Counted from the stretch's first letter, positions 49,526-62,007 are shown. The stretch is 64,000 nt of DNA from Plotosus lineatus (GCA_024760905.1 CM045731.1:50204501-50268500), one strand, 5' to 3'. Notes: generated by a model not told the origin, from the sequence alone. Numbers and translations: made by a program.

Positions 49526-52500
49526 CTGATGGGGGGGAAAAAGGATTGAAAATACACACCTTCAGTCATTTAAAAAAAAACAAAAAAAAAAAAAAAAAAA
49601 AACATCTGAGTGTTTATATTACAGAAACATCTTGTGAAGGCTGTCAAAACAAAATTAAGAACAAACCACTGAATATGCATGAATCTTTATAAAACATTTA
49701 GGATTAATGCTTTTTGTAATGTGTATGCACATTAATAGTCAGGCAGTATTCAAGCCAGAGGGACTTCATATAAAAACATTCCACATACTGAATAATTCCT
49801 GCAATTTCGAGCTCATTCAATAATTGTCAATCTTTAAATACTTACCCCGACACTCAGGAGGCGACAAATTAAACGTTCCGTCTTCGGTACATGTTATTAC
49901 TGAATTTCCGTCAAGTTTAAATCCTTCATTACAGGAGTATGTGACTGTTTGTTTGTACTCATATACGTCCCCCACTGGGTGAAATAGTCCATTGTTGATG
50001 GCAGGAGGGTTTGAGCATCTGACAACTGATGAAGGAAAGAAGTAGCATATCTTCAGCCAAATTTTAAGAAAATCAGAATTTCCGCCCTTAAAAAAACCAA
50101 ACCAAACCAAACCCCCAAAAAATAAAAAAAATTAAAAAATAATAATACACACATTCTGAATGTACTTGATCCAAAATTAAAAACTACATAACATCTGCTC
50201 GCATAAATTACCATCAATTATCCTTTTTTTTTTTTTTTTTTGGGGGGGGGGGGGGGGGTCAGGCTCCTCCTTTCAAAGAAGAAAAAACATCCAGAGTAGC
50301 AAAAGTGAGCGTGTGAGGTGAAGGGGGCATCAGTGCTCACGGTATGGGTGAGTCATGTGTGCAATAGTACCATGGATGGGACGCAGTGTTCCCGTTCAGA
50401 TAAATTGGCATGACAGTGGCACAAATTTCAGTTTGGTGCAAGGAATTATTGTCGCTGCGCCAGTCATTTTTATGTCTTTATTTACAAGTTGTAGATTGTG
50501 GAACGTAAAACAACGTCAAAATGTTCGGAATCCATCGGAAATAGAACCCCCTGCAGGAAGAGGATACTCTCTGTCCCCACACCCTTCCCGTGCTTCTTGC
50601 CGTCAAGCAAGCTACGCCATCAAGATTGGCTGCAAAAGTCAATGCGTCAAGCATCCGATTCATCTGAACACAGTACTGTATTGACACAAAGCTCAACTCT
50701 CGTCAATGGGAACATTCCCTCTGAGAAGACATAATAGAACTCACGGCGGCAGTGAGGAGGCAGAGGTTGGAAAGTTCCATCACCAGAGCATGTTATTTTT
50801 GAAGCTCCAATAAGATCAAAACCTCTGTGACAGTGGAAAGCGACCACTTCTTGATAGTCATACGAATCATTTACTGGTTTAAATGTTCCATTTGCAATAA
50901 TGTAGGGCGTCTGGCACTTCACCACTGAAAAAAACAAAACAAAAACAACAACAACAAAATTATTTTATGATGCCTCACTGTTCTGTGTCTGTGTGTGTGT
51001 GTGTGAGAGTGTGTGTGTGTGTGTGTGTGTGTGTAAGTGAAGTAATGACTGATTTCATGATTCTCCTACAGATTACTCAATCCACCCCAAATGGTTCTGG
51101 AGGAAAGTATATAATGTGGATTTAGGACAAAAACCAACACATACATAAAGATCTCTTGTCTGAATATTTTATTTCTTTCTAACTTGTTTTTAATAAACTA
51201 ACTGATATAAATGCATGTGACTGGATTCAATACACTACAATAACCTGCAGAAGCTGCTATTGATACATACAGCAGGTTCTTTCTACACTGTTTCCCTTTG
51301 ACTGTAGGATTTTTTTCCATTTGTTTTTAAGTGCTTGTTGTATCTAAATGTGTTTCTTATTGTCAGTTTCTCAGCTTGTATTACATAAACCAAAAAAAAA
51401 AAAAAAAAAAGCATTCAACACACTAACTGGAGTTCTGTTCACTTGCTCATGCTGATTAAAATTTAGGTCTTTAATTATTAGATCTTTCATGAGTAACCGC
51501 TGTAGTGTCTAACAGTCCAAAAGTCTGCAGAAAAATATTCATAAAATCGAAAATTATTTAGGAGGAAAAAACCTGTTTGAATTTTAAATATATAAAATTT
51601 TAATGGGCGTGGGTGGCACAGTGGTTCGCAGACTCGCCTCACAGCAAGGCGGTCCTGGGTTTGATTCCCAGTTCAGGCATTTGTGTGTGCAGGTTTCATG
51701 TTCTCCCCTCGTGCTTACGTGGGTTTCCTCCAGTTGCTCCCACAGTACGTTAATTGGCTGTTTCAAGTCACCCCTAGGTCTGAGTGAGTGTATGAATGGT
51801 TGTGTGAGCAATGGCCTGGCGAGCTGTCCAGGATGTACCCCGCTCTCACCCAGAGTCAGCCGAGATGGGCGTCAACATCCCAGTTACCCAAATTAGGACT
51901 AAGCGGTTCAGAAAATGAATTAATTAATCAAATTTTAAATATCGACTGGTTTTAACAGCATAGAAAATGCCACAAATGTTTTATAACTCGTATTTTTGAG
52001 ATTTTGTCCAATACCTACCTTGACACACAGGAAACGATGTCCCAAATGTTCCATTTCCAGTACATGATATTGTTGAATTTCCTTTAAGCCTAAATCCTTT
52101 ATTACAAGAGTATGTGACTGTTTGTTTGTACTCATATCCCTCCTTCATGGGGTTAAATAGTCCGTTGTTTATGGCGGGAGGTTTTGAGCATGTTATAACT
52201 GATGAAGAAAAGAATTGAAATGAGACATCCTTAGTCATAGTTTTAAAAAAATAAAAATACATTTAAAAAGTCAGTGTCTGTTTATCTTACAGAAACATCT
52301 TGTTTGCGAAATAACTTTCACCTTCTGAAGGTGTTTAATCTAAAATTAAATTAAACCACAGAATGTAATATCTGATTGCATTTCATTTTTTTTGAGGGGG
52401 GGACAGACATTACTTTATCAATGCCAAAATTGAAAATAACCCATAAAAATAACATCAGCAAAAGATGAAAAATTGAGCATCTGGAACAGTATGGAGGTGC

Positions 52501-54802
52501 ATCAGTGTCCACGGCATGGGTGAGTTTTACTTGTGTGACTGTAGCATGGATGTAAAGATCTAGTATATTAGTTTAAAGAGACATTTGTCATGATATGTGA
52601 TTGTGTTATTATTTTGTTTATTTTTCAAAACCTAAACTATTAGTACCAGCGCAATTCGGTGGAGGTCGATTCCACCCATTTTCTGTACAGGTCAGGCAAT
52701 CAGACCCTTCCATCTTGTAGCCTTCATTACACCTGTAGCAAACAAGCTTTTCATGTGTGTCAGGTGATTTTCTTTCTATTTTTACTGCATTTGGAACTGC
52801 CGGGCTCTCACAGAACATGCCTGTATATAAAAATAAAAAGGTTACAGATTTTATATTCCTTATACCAGTTTGTCCTCATAAAACAATTTATAACTAATAA
52901 TGAACATAAAAATGTAAAAAGTACAAATTTTGGTTTATTTTTATTTGTAATAAAATTTCTGAAACACTGAACCAAGTGTAACTCACGCAGACACCGAGGG
53001 GGAGGAGGCTGAAAAGTTCCATCATCAGAGCACGTTATTACTGAAGATCCAATAAGATCAAAATGTTCCTTACAAGAATACAAGATGATATCGCCATAAT
53101 AGTACAAAGTATTTACTGGCTTAAATATTCCATCTGTTATACTTGGAGGCTTTTGACACTGTACCACTGAAGAAGGAAAAAAAGAAAGAAATTCAGGTAT
53201 TCTTTATTATCGACGAATATTGAATATTAAGTAAATTTATTTAAAAATGTAAATTCTCAGCTAAAATCAACAATGCTAAAAAATAGAAAGCTATAAAAAA
53301 CGTTTCAAGCTATTAACTATTTTTTTGTCAAGATAGAATAATGAAATAATAATAATAATAATAATAATAATGATAATTATTATTATTACCGTATTTGACC
53401 GCCCAGGGTGCTTAAAAAAAAAGGGGGGGGGGGTTCTTGGTAAAATGGTGCGAGCAGAGTGGAACTGTATGCACTTATTATCATAGAGGTGGAAAACATG
53501 AATAATAACAGAACAATAAAAGAGTTTTAATGGTATTTTTGTTATTCATTTTGTGGTATCAACCAAACTACTTACATAAAAGCTGAAAAACAGTAAACAG
53601 TAGAATTTAAAAAAAAGACCCCTTATTTTTCCCTCCCTTTAAACATTTCCTTTAAACAGTAAAATTGAGCCAATCAACACTGTCAACTTTAGCACATGGC
53701 ACATTGAACCAATCAGCACGAACATAAACAAAAGCACATGGCCAGTCTTTTAAATTTATGAAGTTAGAGAGGAGGAGAATCCTGTGAAAAATCCTTGTCA
53801 TCACTTTTTGATTGGTTCATATCTGGCTCATCGCTCCATTCATTCAGAGCATCTGATAGTTTTGTTGTAGCAGTTTCTAATAGTTCATCGGTTGTTGAAC
53901 ATTTGCCAAGAGAACACCGCAAAATATTTTACTGTTGTTTGAAGCACGGCGGAACAATCAAATGTGTTGTCACTGATGAACATTATAGACATTCCCCAGT
54001 GGCAGTGGGTCTTGAAACACCACGTAAACTGACTTTTACAGGCAGGGAACGCCTCATTTTACTGTTACAGAGACTGATCGAATAAAATTGGTAAGTTTGA
54101 TCTACCATTTTGCTTCCAGTACACATGGGCGGTTATTAGACCTAGATTTAAATAAATAAATAAATGGGGGGGCTTCTTGGAGCAGGATGCTTATTACGAC
54201 GAATACGGTATTTTATTATTAAAGAGCACATTTCCTTTAAAAAGTTTGCTCACATAACATTGACAAAATCATAGGAACTATTATTATTGTTATAATGTAG
54301 CAGAACAGTTTTTTAAAGGGGAAAAAAAACACAAACATTTTCGCAACAAAATTACCTTCACATTCGGGAACTCTCCCATCCCAATGAGTTCCTCTACAAA
54401 CTCGATGAGGTTGTCCGACAAGCAGATAACTGCAAATAGACATTTATTTTTACAGAAATTTTCAAAAGTGTATAAAATTGCTTAAGCAAAGCAAACCAAC
54501 GTCTTTGTACATGAACACAGATGTCATCTTTCTGGGTTTTCCATGATCCTAACTACCGAATAGGTAACTAAAAGCTGAAACATGTTCAATGGCTTTCTTC
54601 TGACCCAGATTTTACACTTTTAGTTAAAAGTTCGGACTTTAATTTCTGTTGTACAGTGACCAATAAGTATTAAAATAGTTTTTACTTTATTATTGTCCTA
54701 ACATTGTTTTAGCTGTACACACTTAATATTTTCTTATCGAGTCTTCAGTTTGTTTCAATTTGCTTTCTTTCAAACTTTGTAATGTTTTTATTCACTCTCT
54801 TG

Positions 54803-54860
<58 letters not shown>

Positions 54861-56794
54861 TAACCAAATATAGACAATCAAATGATCATACCCTTCATTA
54901 CACTGTGCTGTGATTGTTGCACCAAACAGAATTCTTTCTGGAAATAAATACCGTCCGTTGGTAATTTTACCAGGATGACCACAGGATTTTCCTTGAAAAA
55001 ATATAAATGCACATAATACACAGTAATGTTAAACATATCTTTCCAAACATGATAGACGTGTATTCATTTACCCAAGTTATTTCAAATTTGAACAATGTAT
55101 TTGCAATAATCTTCTGAAAAGGAGATATGTATTAATTTGTCTCCTGGTTCTCTTACAACTTCCAATTTTTTGAGTGATAACCCCTATTAGTATGAAATGG
55201 TGAGATCTGCTTGGTCCACTATCTCAGGATTCAAAAATCACCTTTGTGAACGTATAACACTATCAAGACTGTGTACTGTGCTTGACACTTGAAGCAGATG
55301 ATGTCATCATTTTCATGCTTAAAAATTAAAAAGTAATGTATAAATCTCATGTTTTAGGTTTTTTCCCCATTTCCAAGTGATAACCAGTTTGTTTGCGAAG
55401 GCATTTTGAATGCTAGCTGGTTCAGTGGAAAATATGGCTAATTCTTAAAAAAACAAAAAAATTAAATACATTCTTAAAATCAAATAGTTAAATTTGAACT
55501 CATGTTGCTTTTTGTAGAATAAGCCTAGAATTAATAGAACAGATGGCTGCCTTGGGTTAGAATGCCTACCAAATGCTGACCATAAGCAGATAGTTCAGAA
55601 ATAAGCCTTGGCCGGTTGCTACACTTGTCTTTAAAATATACAGAAATACACAAACATGGAAGACAAATACCGCTTTCAAAGTATTTTTGAAACATTGGAT
55701 TGAGTGGAACTCACGCTGACACTGAGGAGGCGGAGACTGGAAGGTTGCATTTCCAGTGCACGTGAGTGTGGAAGGTCCAATAAGATCAAGATCTGCCCCA
55801 CAAGAGTATATAACTGCATCTCCATAAGTATACAAGTCCTCCTTTGGTTTAAACTGTCCATGTTTTATATTGGGTGGCTGTGAACACTTCACCACTGGAA
55901 AATAAAACAAAAAAAACAAAACCCCCCCAAAATAATCATTCATTTATTCATTCATTTATTTTCTAAACTACTTATCTAGTTGTAATTAGGGTCACAGGGA
56001 GGCTGGCACCCATCTCAGTCAACTCTGGGTGAGGGCAGGGTACACATTGGAGAGCTCACCAGGCCACCGCTGGACAAAAACAATTATTCACATTCACACT
56101 TAGGACCTCGCCAGAGGTAGTAGAAATGCCCAAGCTTGGGTTTTGAATCCAGAACCTTTTCTTTCCAATAAGGCCACCGTGCTGTCCACACACAATCTAT
56201 GTGAAAACTTAATCTAAGTCTAGACTAAAATAAAAAAGTTGTGGCATTGCATTAGTTTGCCTAAACTCTGCTATGGGAGTAATCAAAAGGTAAATGTTGT
56301 CCAGCTTGAGTGCACAATCATTTTGACATTTTAATAGTACGTTGATAGAAAATTCAACATTTTAGCAATAGAATTACCGTCACACGTAGGAGCACTCCCA
56401 TTCCAACCTGTTGCTGTGCAAGTTCGATTTGGGTATCCAGAAAGCTGATAACTACAAACACAAAGCATTGTTTTTAGCTAATTTCCACACTGGAACACAA
56501 TTCAGAAAAAACACCCCAAAAGAAATTGAAAAAAAATAAATAAATAAATAAAAATAAAATTATGGGCAACCTACACTAACATGGAATGCAGTTTCCTTCT
56601 AATTTTCTTAAAAAAAAAAAAAAAAAAAAAAACCCTCATAGAATATCCAAATTTTAAATTAGATATTTACACAAGGATAAACAAATGATTTTACCCTTCA
56701 TTACACTGTGCTGTCATTTTTGCACCAAACAGAATTCCTTCGGGAAATAAGTACTTTCCATTTTGAATGCTGTCCGGAACTCCACAGGATATTT
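49346..56794 (-). CDS. Minus-strand RCA-type gene with nine CCP modules, 5' partial
   Basis: Exons in transcript order: 56794-56695, 56451-56378, 55894-55715, 54991-54892, 54429-54356, 53166-52987, 52820-52647, 52198-52019, 50924-50745, 50025-49846, 49525-49346. They total 1,602 nt, all in a consistent phase, giving modules a to i. Modules a and c are split within the Gly codon after CNE, exactly as CCP2/CCP6 of the plus-strand gene. Modules b, d, f, g, h and i are of the VVKC/VITC type with Phe in place of the conserved Trp. No signal-peptide exon or membrane exon was found; the 5' end is probably beyond position 64000. After module i the next acceptor leads to the degenerate exon 48216-48007. 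The product may be secreted. A complement-regulating role is inferred from the module type. Confidence 0.85.
49846..50025 (-). CDS. CCP module h
   Basis: 180 nt. VVRCSNPPAINNGLFHP, TYSCNEGFKL, ITCTEDGTF, PEC. Confidence 0.92.
50140..50740. other. Intron sequence between modules g and h
   Basis: Contains a T/G homopolymer run (50226-50259) and no further CCP exon. Confidence 0.5.
50745..50924 (-). CDS. CCP module g
   Basis: 180 nt. VVKCQTPYIIANGTFKP, FHCHRGFDL, ITCSGDGTF, PHC. Confidence 0.92.
51604..51920 (+). mobile_element. SINE-B copy in the intron between modules f and g
   Basis: Head 'ggtggcacagtggttcgcag', B box 'gggtttgattccc', 3' 'gcggttcagaaaatgaat'. Flanked by aaattttaa-type direct repeats. 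Confidence 0.85.
52019..52198 (-). CDS. CCP module f
   Basis: 180 nt. VITCSKPPAINNGLFNP, TYSCNKGF, ISCTGNGTF, PVC. Closely resembles module i. Confidence 0.92.
52647..52820 (-). CDS. CCP module e, with two extra cysteines
   Basis: 174 nt. MFCESPAVPNAVKIE, LVCYRCNEGYKMEGSDCLTC, ENGW, PPNC. Six cysteines rather than four. The donor GTACTA at 52646 is a weak match to consensus. Confidence 0.85.
52987..53166 (-). CDS. CCP module d
   Basis: 180 nt. VVQCQKPPSITDGIFKP, LYSCKEHFDL, ITCSDDGTF, PPRC. Confidence 0.92.
53388..54212. mobile_element. Non-autonomous inverted-repeat element
   Basis: Ends TACCGTATTTGACCGCCCAG (left) and TACCGTATTCGTCGTAATAA (right, reversed), with G-rich runs inside each end. 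A 96-codon plus frame (53795-54085) has no recognised domain. Superfamily unknown. Confidence 0.55.
54356..54429 (-). CDS. CCP module c, second half
   Basis: 74 nt. YLLVGQPHRVCRGTHWDGRV, PECE. Confidence 0.9.
54793..54857. repeat. (CT)n(CA)n microsatellite
   Basis: CT run then about 21 CA units, in the intron that splits module c. Confidence 0.95.
54892..54991 (-). CDS. CCP module c, first half
   Basis: 100 nt. KSCGHPGKITNGRYLFPER to AQCNEG; near-copy of module a first half. Confidence 0.9.
55715..55894 (-). CDS. CCP module b
   Basis: 180 nt. VVKCSQPPNIKHGQFKP, IYSCGADLDL, LTCTGNATF, PPQC. Confidence 0.92.
55936..56190 (-). mobile_element. SINE-B copy
   Basis: Reverse copy with (ATTC)n tail, 'ttagggtcacagggaggct' type 3' region and head near 56175-56190. 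Confidence 0.8.
56378..56451 (-). CDS. CCP module a, second half
   Basis: 74 nt. YQLSGYPNRTCTATGWNGSA, PTCD. Contains NRT and NGS sequons. Confidence 0.9.
56695..56794 (-). CDS. CCP module a, first half
   Basis: 100 nt, phase 1 to 2. ISCGVPDSIQNGKYLFPEG to AQCNEG. Confidence 0.9.
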
Positions 56795-56854
56795 CTGAGG
56801 AAGAAAGACATACGATAAGCCAAAGAGCATTTTTCCCTATATGGTAGTCATGTA

Positions 56855-58451
56855 CAGTGATCCCTCGCTACTTTGTGATTCAGCCTTCGGTGCATCGCGG
56901 GTTTTTGAAAAATATTCATCGAAAAATAAAAAATATGGAAAAGTAGGGAAAAAGTTAAGGAAAATGTGGCAAAACAAGGCCAGTTATGCAAAAAAAAACA
57001 ACCAAAAAAACAAAACCTGCTGACATTTTTATCCGAGTGTGTGTGTATTTATATTTTATTGCATCTTATGCATTATTTTTGAATGTTTAATTGTATTATA
57101 AGCATTTATAGTGTTCAAGGATTCAGGATTCTTAATCGCCATTTGTGTTTTTTACACACATAGGAATTCTTGTGCGGTTGTTCAATAGTCAAATTACAAA
57201 CAGAAAAGAAGGCTCAAATCAACAACACACAAACTGATAGAAAATAAACAAAAATTCTATATCTAAAGGACCTCACACACCCAGCAAACAATACAATAAT
57301 AACAACAAAAGTAATAAAAATAAAAATGATTATGATAATAATAATAATAATAATAATACAATAAATAAATCAGTGGATAACCACAATAAACAAAATTGCA
57401 CTAAATTACATTATATGATATTATAATTATATTTATATTACACTATGCCCATTGTTTTGTTGGAAAAAAAATGAACAGTTCTCTGGGTAAACAAAATGGC
57501 CACAACTTCAAAGTTCGATGTTCTCCATTCTCAGAGAAAGGCTCAGAAATAATCTACAGTCAGTCAGTGCACCAGGTTTTTTTAACGAGAAGCCGCCGTT
57601 CTTCTGCCGCCGTTCTTGTTGCTATCCGCTGTACTCCGGTCCTCTCTGAAGGTCGTGTAGCCGGCTGGTGTAGTCGCCTCGTCAGGTGTCCTCTCCTCGA
57701 GCCATGTTTCACAGAAACACAGCATGGAGCAGTCCTGTCGATCCCTCTGCGCCGCAATCCGAGCATGAAGCTCGTCCATCTTGTTTCGCAGAGACTGAAC
57801 ATTTTCAAGCAGTATGACCGGGAGTGCCAACCTTCCACTGCTAACCAAGCGCTGTGGTCATCGTTCAGCCCCTCCGCCTGGGACTACTGTTATCCGGGGT
57901 GCGGCTAGCATTGAGGTGTGGTAGCATATTAGCTCAGGATAGGAGATGAGCGTGCTCAGTTCTAAATGTCCAAAAGGACTGTGCTCTCATAGCTGTAGTA
58001 GGGTCACACGGTCATAGACGAGCATAGCGCAAAAAAAACAAACAAACAAAAACAAGCTTTAAAACAAAGAAACAATTCGACTCCGAGAACTCCGCGACGT
58101 CGTCCTCTAAGAAGCGCCATCTTGACCATTCACTGTTAAATGGTCATCGTCCGTGCTGTTGACGTAGATTCATCCACCGAAAATGTTCCGCCATTATCCT
58201 GGAAATGTCAACAAGCATGCTGCTAAATTTTCAGTGAAAGTTTGCAATTTTTCGATCGGAAAAACTTTTTAGAAGCGAGACTCCCAGCCGGGGAGCTCCA
58301 CCGTTAGTGAACCGGAGAGAGATATTATATACACATTCATGTACGTATACGTCAGTTAGGGGGGGGTTGATCCTACTTCGCGGAAATCAGCGGTCGTGGG
58401 GGGGGGGGGGGGGGTCTGTCTCCATTAACCGTGGAAAGTGAGGGATCCCTG
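56855..58451. mobile_element. Tigger-like element carrying a LINE segment
   Basis: Terminal repeats cagtgatccctcgctacttt and, reversed, cagggatccctcactttcca. TA at 56853-56854 and 58452-58453. About 1.6 kb with no transposase frame. Contains the LINE segment 57540-58130. Confidence 0.78.
57540..58130 (-). mobile_element. LINE 5' ORF fragment inside the Tigger-like element
   Basis: Minus frame at 57848-57582 reads LENVQSLRNKMDELHARIAA and LCFCETWLEERTPDEAT, the beginning of a LINE endonuclease ORF. The same segment, more decayed and opposite in strand, is in the element at 43044-43975. Confidence 0.65.
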
Positions 58452-58639
58452 TACTCATATGGAAATAGTGTACATTTACCACCTCCTAGAATCATTCAAA
58501 AATAGGAATAATCATGACCTTAGGAGAGTGCCAGATCATCGGCAGTCTTCCAAAACTAATGACAAATTACTTTTGCATTGCTGTTCAAGTTCATTCCACT
58601 CCATTCTGTCGGGTGATTGATATGAAAGCTGACGCTCTC

Positions 58640-59270
58640 TAAAGGCACATAAGTAAAACATTGGAACTTTACTGCTGTTCAGTCCAACACAGGAGCTACA
58701 GTAACTTAAAGTACCAAAAGATAATGCTGGTTCTAACAGAAATGAGACAACACACAATTCATCACTGTTGGTTACATGTCCGGAGACTCATGACCTGCTT
58801 CCACCACAAAAGACAACGACAGTGCACAGATGATCATCATAACTGGACCACACTGCAATGGATAAGGCTGGACTGCTTTAATGAATCATGCTTTCTTTGA
58901 CATCATGAGGATGGATGGATGCATCACTTACATGAAAATGATGTGGTATCAGGATGCATGATGACAGGGGAAGTGTGATGCTCTGAGGAATATTCTGCTG
59001 GGAATATCCTTGGGTCCGGACACTCCTTGGGTACCACCTGCACAAACATTGGTGCTGACCAAATACTCCCCTTCATGGAAACTCAAGAATGGTTTGAAGT
59101 GTACAGCAATGAATTTGAAGCAAGTACTTGGCCTCAACATTCTATTTATATCTATATAAATTCAATCTGTGTATTGTGATAGATACACAAGTCTGATCCA
59201 TGGAGTCCCCATTTTGCAACTTACAAGAAAAAGGTTTAGGCCTTCAAGAACTACCTTACAAGAAATGAAC
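58640..59270 (+). mobile_element. Tc1-like transposase remnant
   Basis: Plus-strand pieces EWFEVYSNEFEASTWPQHS (about 59088-59145) and then 'agtctgatccatggagtcc' parallel the DDE end of a common fish Tc1-like transposase. Heavily decayed. Confidence 0.55.
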
Positions 59271-59597
59271 AAGAATGTAAGCTACAAATCATGGAAAGGC
59301 ATCATAGTCTGCACACACAGACAACATTGATCAGGTTCTGGCTGAAGTGGAGAGAAGGGTGAAGGAAAAGTGACCAACAAGTAAACCAAACTTGGCAGAT
59401 CAAAGCAAACCAAGAGTGATCCCTTATTTCAGTTTGTGTTGCATGGAATTCTAAATACTCAATGTACACGACCACTGATGAGGTTTTTCATTGCCGGTCC
59501 CTTTTAAACTAGATCACAGTTAAACTTGCAATTGGATATTTCATCAAATAGTCATGTTGAATGTACTTATTTGTTTGAACTGATCTTTTTCACAATA
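59271..59597. other. No gene recognised
   Basis: Possible tail of the preceding Tc1 remnant; no exon. Confidence 0.35.
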
Positions 59598-59790
59598 CAG
59601 GGATCCCTCATTTTCCGCGGTTAATGGGGACCAAGACCCCTCCGTGAAGTAGAATCGACCCGCCGACTGACGTATACGTACATGTTATATGTGTATATAA
59701 TATCAATAAATACATATTCAATACTATAACTTCTGATAATAACAATTAAACCTCAAAAATCATGTATCATGTACAAGATGTAAATAAAAA
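59598..59790. mobile_element. Tigger-like terminal fragment
   Basis: Begins after TA with cagggatccctcattttccg, matching the right end (reversed) of 56855-58451. The other end is missing. Confidence 0.6.
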
Positions 59791-60207
59791 TATAAATACA
59801 CACATACAGACGCGCATGCACACAGACAAATGCGTATTTCACAAAAATGTAAGTAGTTTTGACTGGGTTTAGGTTGTTTTTTGTTTGGGTTTTTTTTTTG
59901 TTGTTGAATAATTGGCTTTGTTTTGCAGAATTTTCCTTCATTTCCTTATTTTTTGATAAATATTTTTGGAAAAACCAAACGAAACTGATGAACAAAGTAA
60001 GGAGAGATCACTGCATTACCATTCCATTCATGTCCATGAGGTATACAAACTTCTGACTGTAACCGAATTACAGTGACAATAGGCTTTTTATTTGCACTTC
60101 GACCCATTTGCACATGTAATAATAAAAATCTAATTATTTCATTACAATTGTATATCCAGCTTGATAACTGTATAAAGTGGAACACAAAACAATAGTAAAG
60201 ACAATTT

Positions 60208-60636
60208 CAGTAGACGGTAACCCCCGTCCATTCGCAGTTCACCGGCCGTGGCCCCGTATACTTGCGGCTTAGCGGAAGTTACTGGCACGTGCACGTCATC
60301 AACGTGATTGCTCGAATTGTGAATTCACGTTTTAGTGTGTTTATTATTTAAACCCTAGGATACCAAATGCCCTGCATCTTCTCTAGCTTCTGGTAAGGAG
60401 CCCAAGCGCTTAATTTATTCATATATATTATCACAGTGAAAAATCAACAAGTTTTTACTTTAATCATTACTACATTTTACTGCATTATTACTGTATTAAT
60501 GAGTAAGGCTGTGTATAGAATGTGTTTAAGAAGCATATTTTAGCACATGTAATATCATACATAAGGTTTTTAAATACATACATACATAACGGGAAGGGGC
60601 AGAACGCAACCCTAGTGAATAACGGGGATGTTACTG
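60208..60636. mobile_element. Tigger-like MITE
   Basis: Ends cagtagacggtaacccccg and, reversed, cagtaacatccccgttattc, with TA to the right (60637-60638). No coding capacity. Confidence 0.6.
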
Positions 60637-60671
60637 TATTACAAAGCACTCCCACTTCGTTTTTTTTTTTA

Positions 60672-60793
60672 CTTTCGTCTTTCTTTCAGCTTTTTTCCCT
60701 TTTACTCGGGAGTCGCCACAGCAAATCATCTGATTCGCACGTTTGATTTGGCAGAGGTTTTTACGTCAGATGCCCTTCCTGTCACAACCCTTT
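60672..60793 (-). mobile_element. SINE-A 3' fragment
   Basis: Reverse copy of the last 120 bp of SINE-A ('gggagtcgccacagcaaatc', 'ttacgtcagatgcccttcc'), 5'-truncated. Confidence 0.8.
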
Positions 60794-61051
60794 TTTTTAC
60801 TTTATACTAGTATATTCTAAATTACTGATTTTCTGGCATGAAAATTGGACAAAGCCGGTCAAATTCAGTGCACAGCTTCACAAATCAGCATTACAAAATT
60901 CGTACCGCTGTTTGCAATTCAGAAAAAAAAAAAAAATGGGGTGTGAAAAGGATGTTTGAATTTTTTGCCAATTTTGTTACAAGTTGTTCAAAAAAATTAG
61001 CTTGTTTTTTTTTTTTTTTTTTTTAGATGGGCCTCAGAACATAATGTCTGA

Positions 61052-61457
61052 CAGCCCTCGACTTACGAAATTAATCCATTCCGGAGCCTTTTTCGTAGTC
61101 TGGAGTTTTCGTAAGTAGAGGCGCATTTAACATGTAAAATGCGTGATTCGTTCCAAGGCTCCCAAGACTACCCTATAAACCCTATAAAAATGATAAATGT
61201 ACACCAATTGTGGATGAAATATGTATGAATATGTGTTACAAAAATTATTTATTAAATCATTTAAACATTTTATTAACATAAACCATTTTATTAAAATTCA
61301 TTAATTAAACCATTATTTTTTTATTTACGCACAATACACACACAAAACACCGTCTCTCTCCCTCTCTATGTCTCACACAAACACACACGGAGCTTTTGAG
61401 ACCTGTATTCAGTGCGCTTATCTGCTTGACAAATTAGAGGTCTGGACGCGGGCGCGT

Positions 61458-61543
<86 letters not shown>

Positions 61544-62007
61544 ACGGAGCTTTTGAAAAAGCGCGCTTACCTTGCTCGACAGATCAGAGGTGCTGCTCAA
61601 AGCAGTCATAAAAACTGTCTTCATTCCTTATTGTTTCACTTGGTTTCTAGTCATGTAAACCCATAATCATTACCAATGAGCCATGTTTATAAGATTATAA
61701 GATGAGCCCTCTCAAATAAACTCACGAAACTCACGAACCAAGAGTACAACTCTCCTTTACGCATATAAACACAGGCATGGGAGGGAGATTCAGCTCCCAC
61801 CTGGCAAATGGGATGCCAGTGGGGCGGGATGTTGGGAGACAGCCAATGAGAGAGCAACTCGCACATTGTTTGAATTTTTGAATGGCGCGTTTAGTGCTTT
61901 TCGTAAGAAGAGGTTGTTTCCTATACAGAGGACAAAAATTTAGGAAAATGTTTTTCGTAACCTGGCTGTTTCGTATTCAGAGGCTTTCGTAAGTAAAGGG
62001 CCAACTG
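61052..62007. mobile_element. Non-autonomous pogo-like element, family C, copy 2
   Basis: Ends cagccctcgacttacgaaat and, reversed, cagttggccctttacttacg. Interior shared with 42312-43041. Contains a CA/CT microsatellite at 61458-61545. Confidence 0.7.
61458..61545. repeat. (CA)n(CT)n(CA)n microsatellite
   Basis: CA to about 61498, CT to 61518, CA to 61545. Confidence 0.95.

Noticed and set aside
53795..54085. 96-codon plus-strand frame as a gene
   Set aside because: Lies wholly inside an inverted-repeat mobile element, with no recognised domain and no splice or promoter context.
59990..60130. Minus-strand reading with HGHEWNGNAVIS that looks like half of a CCP module
   Set aside because: Only one cysteine. 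The preceding acceptor-like site gives the wrong phase and an early stop, and the flanks do not match the other split exons.
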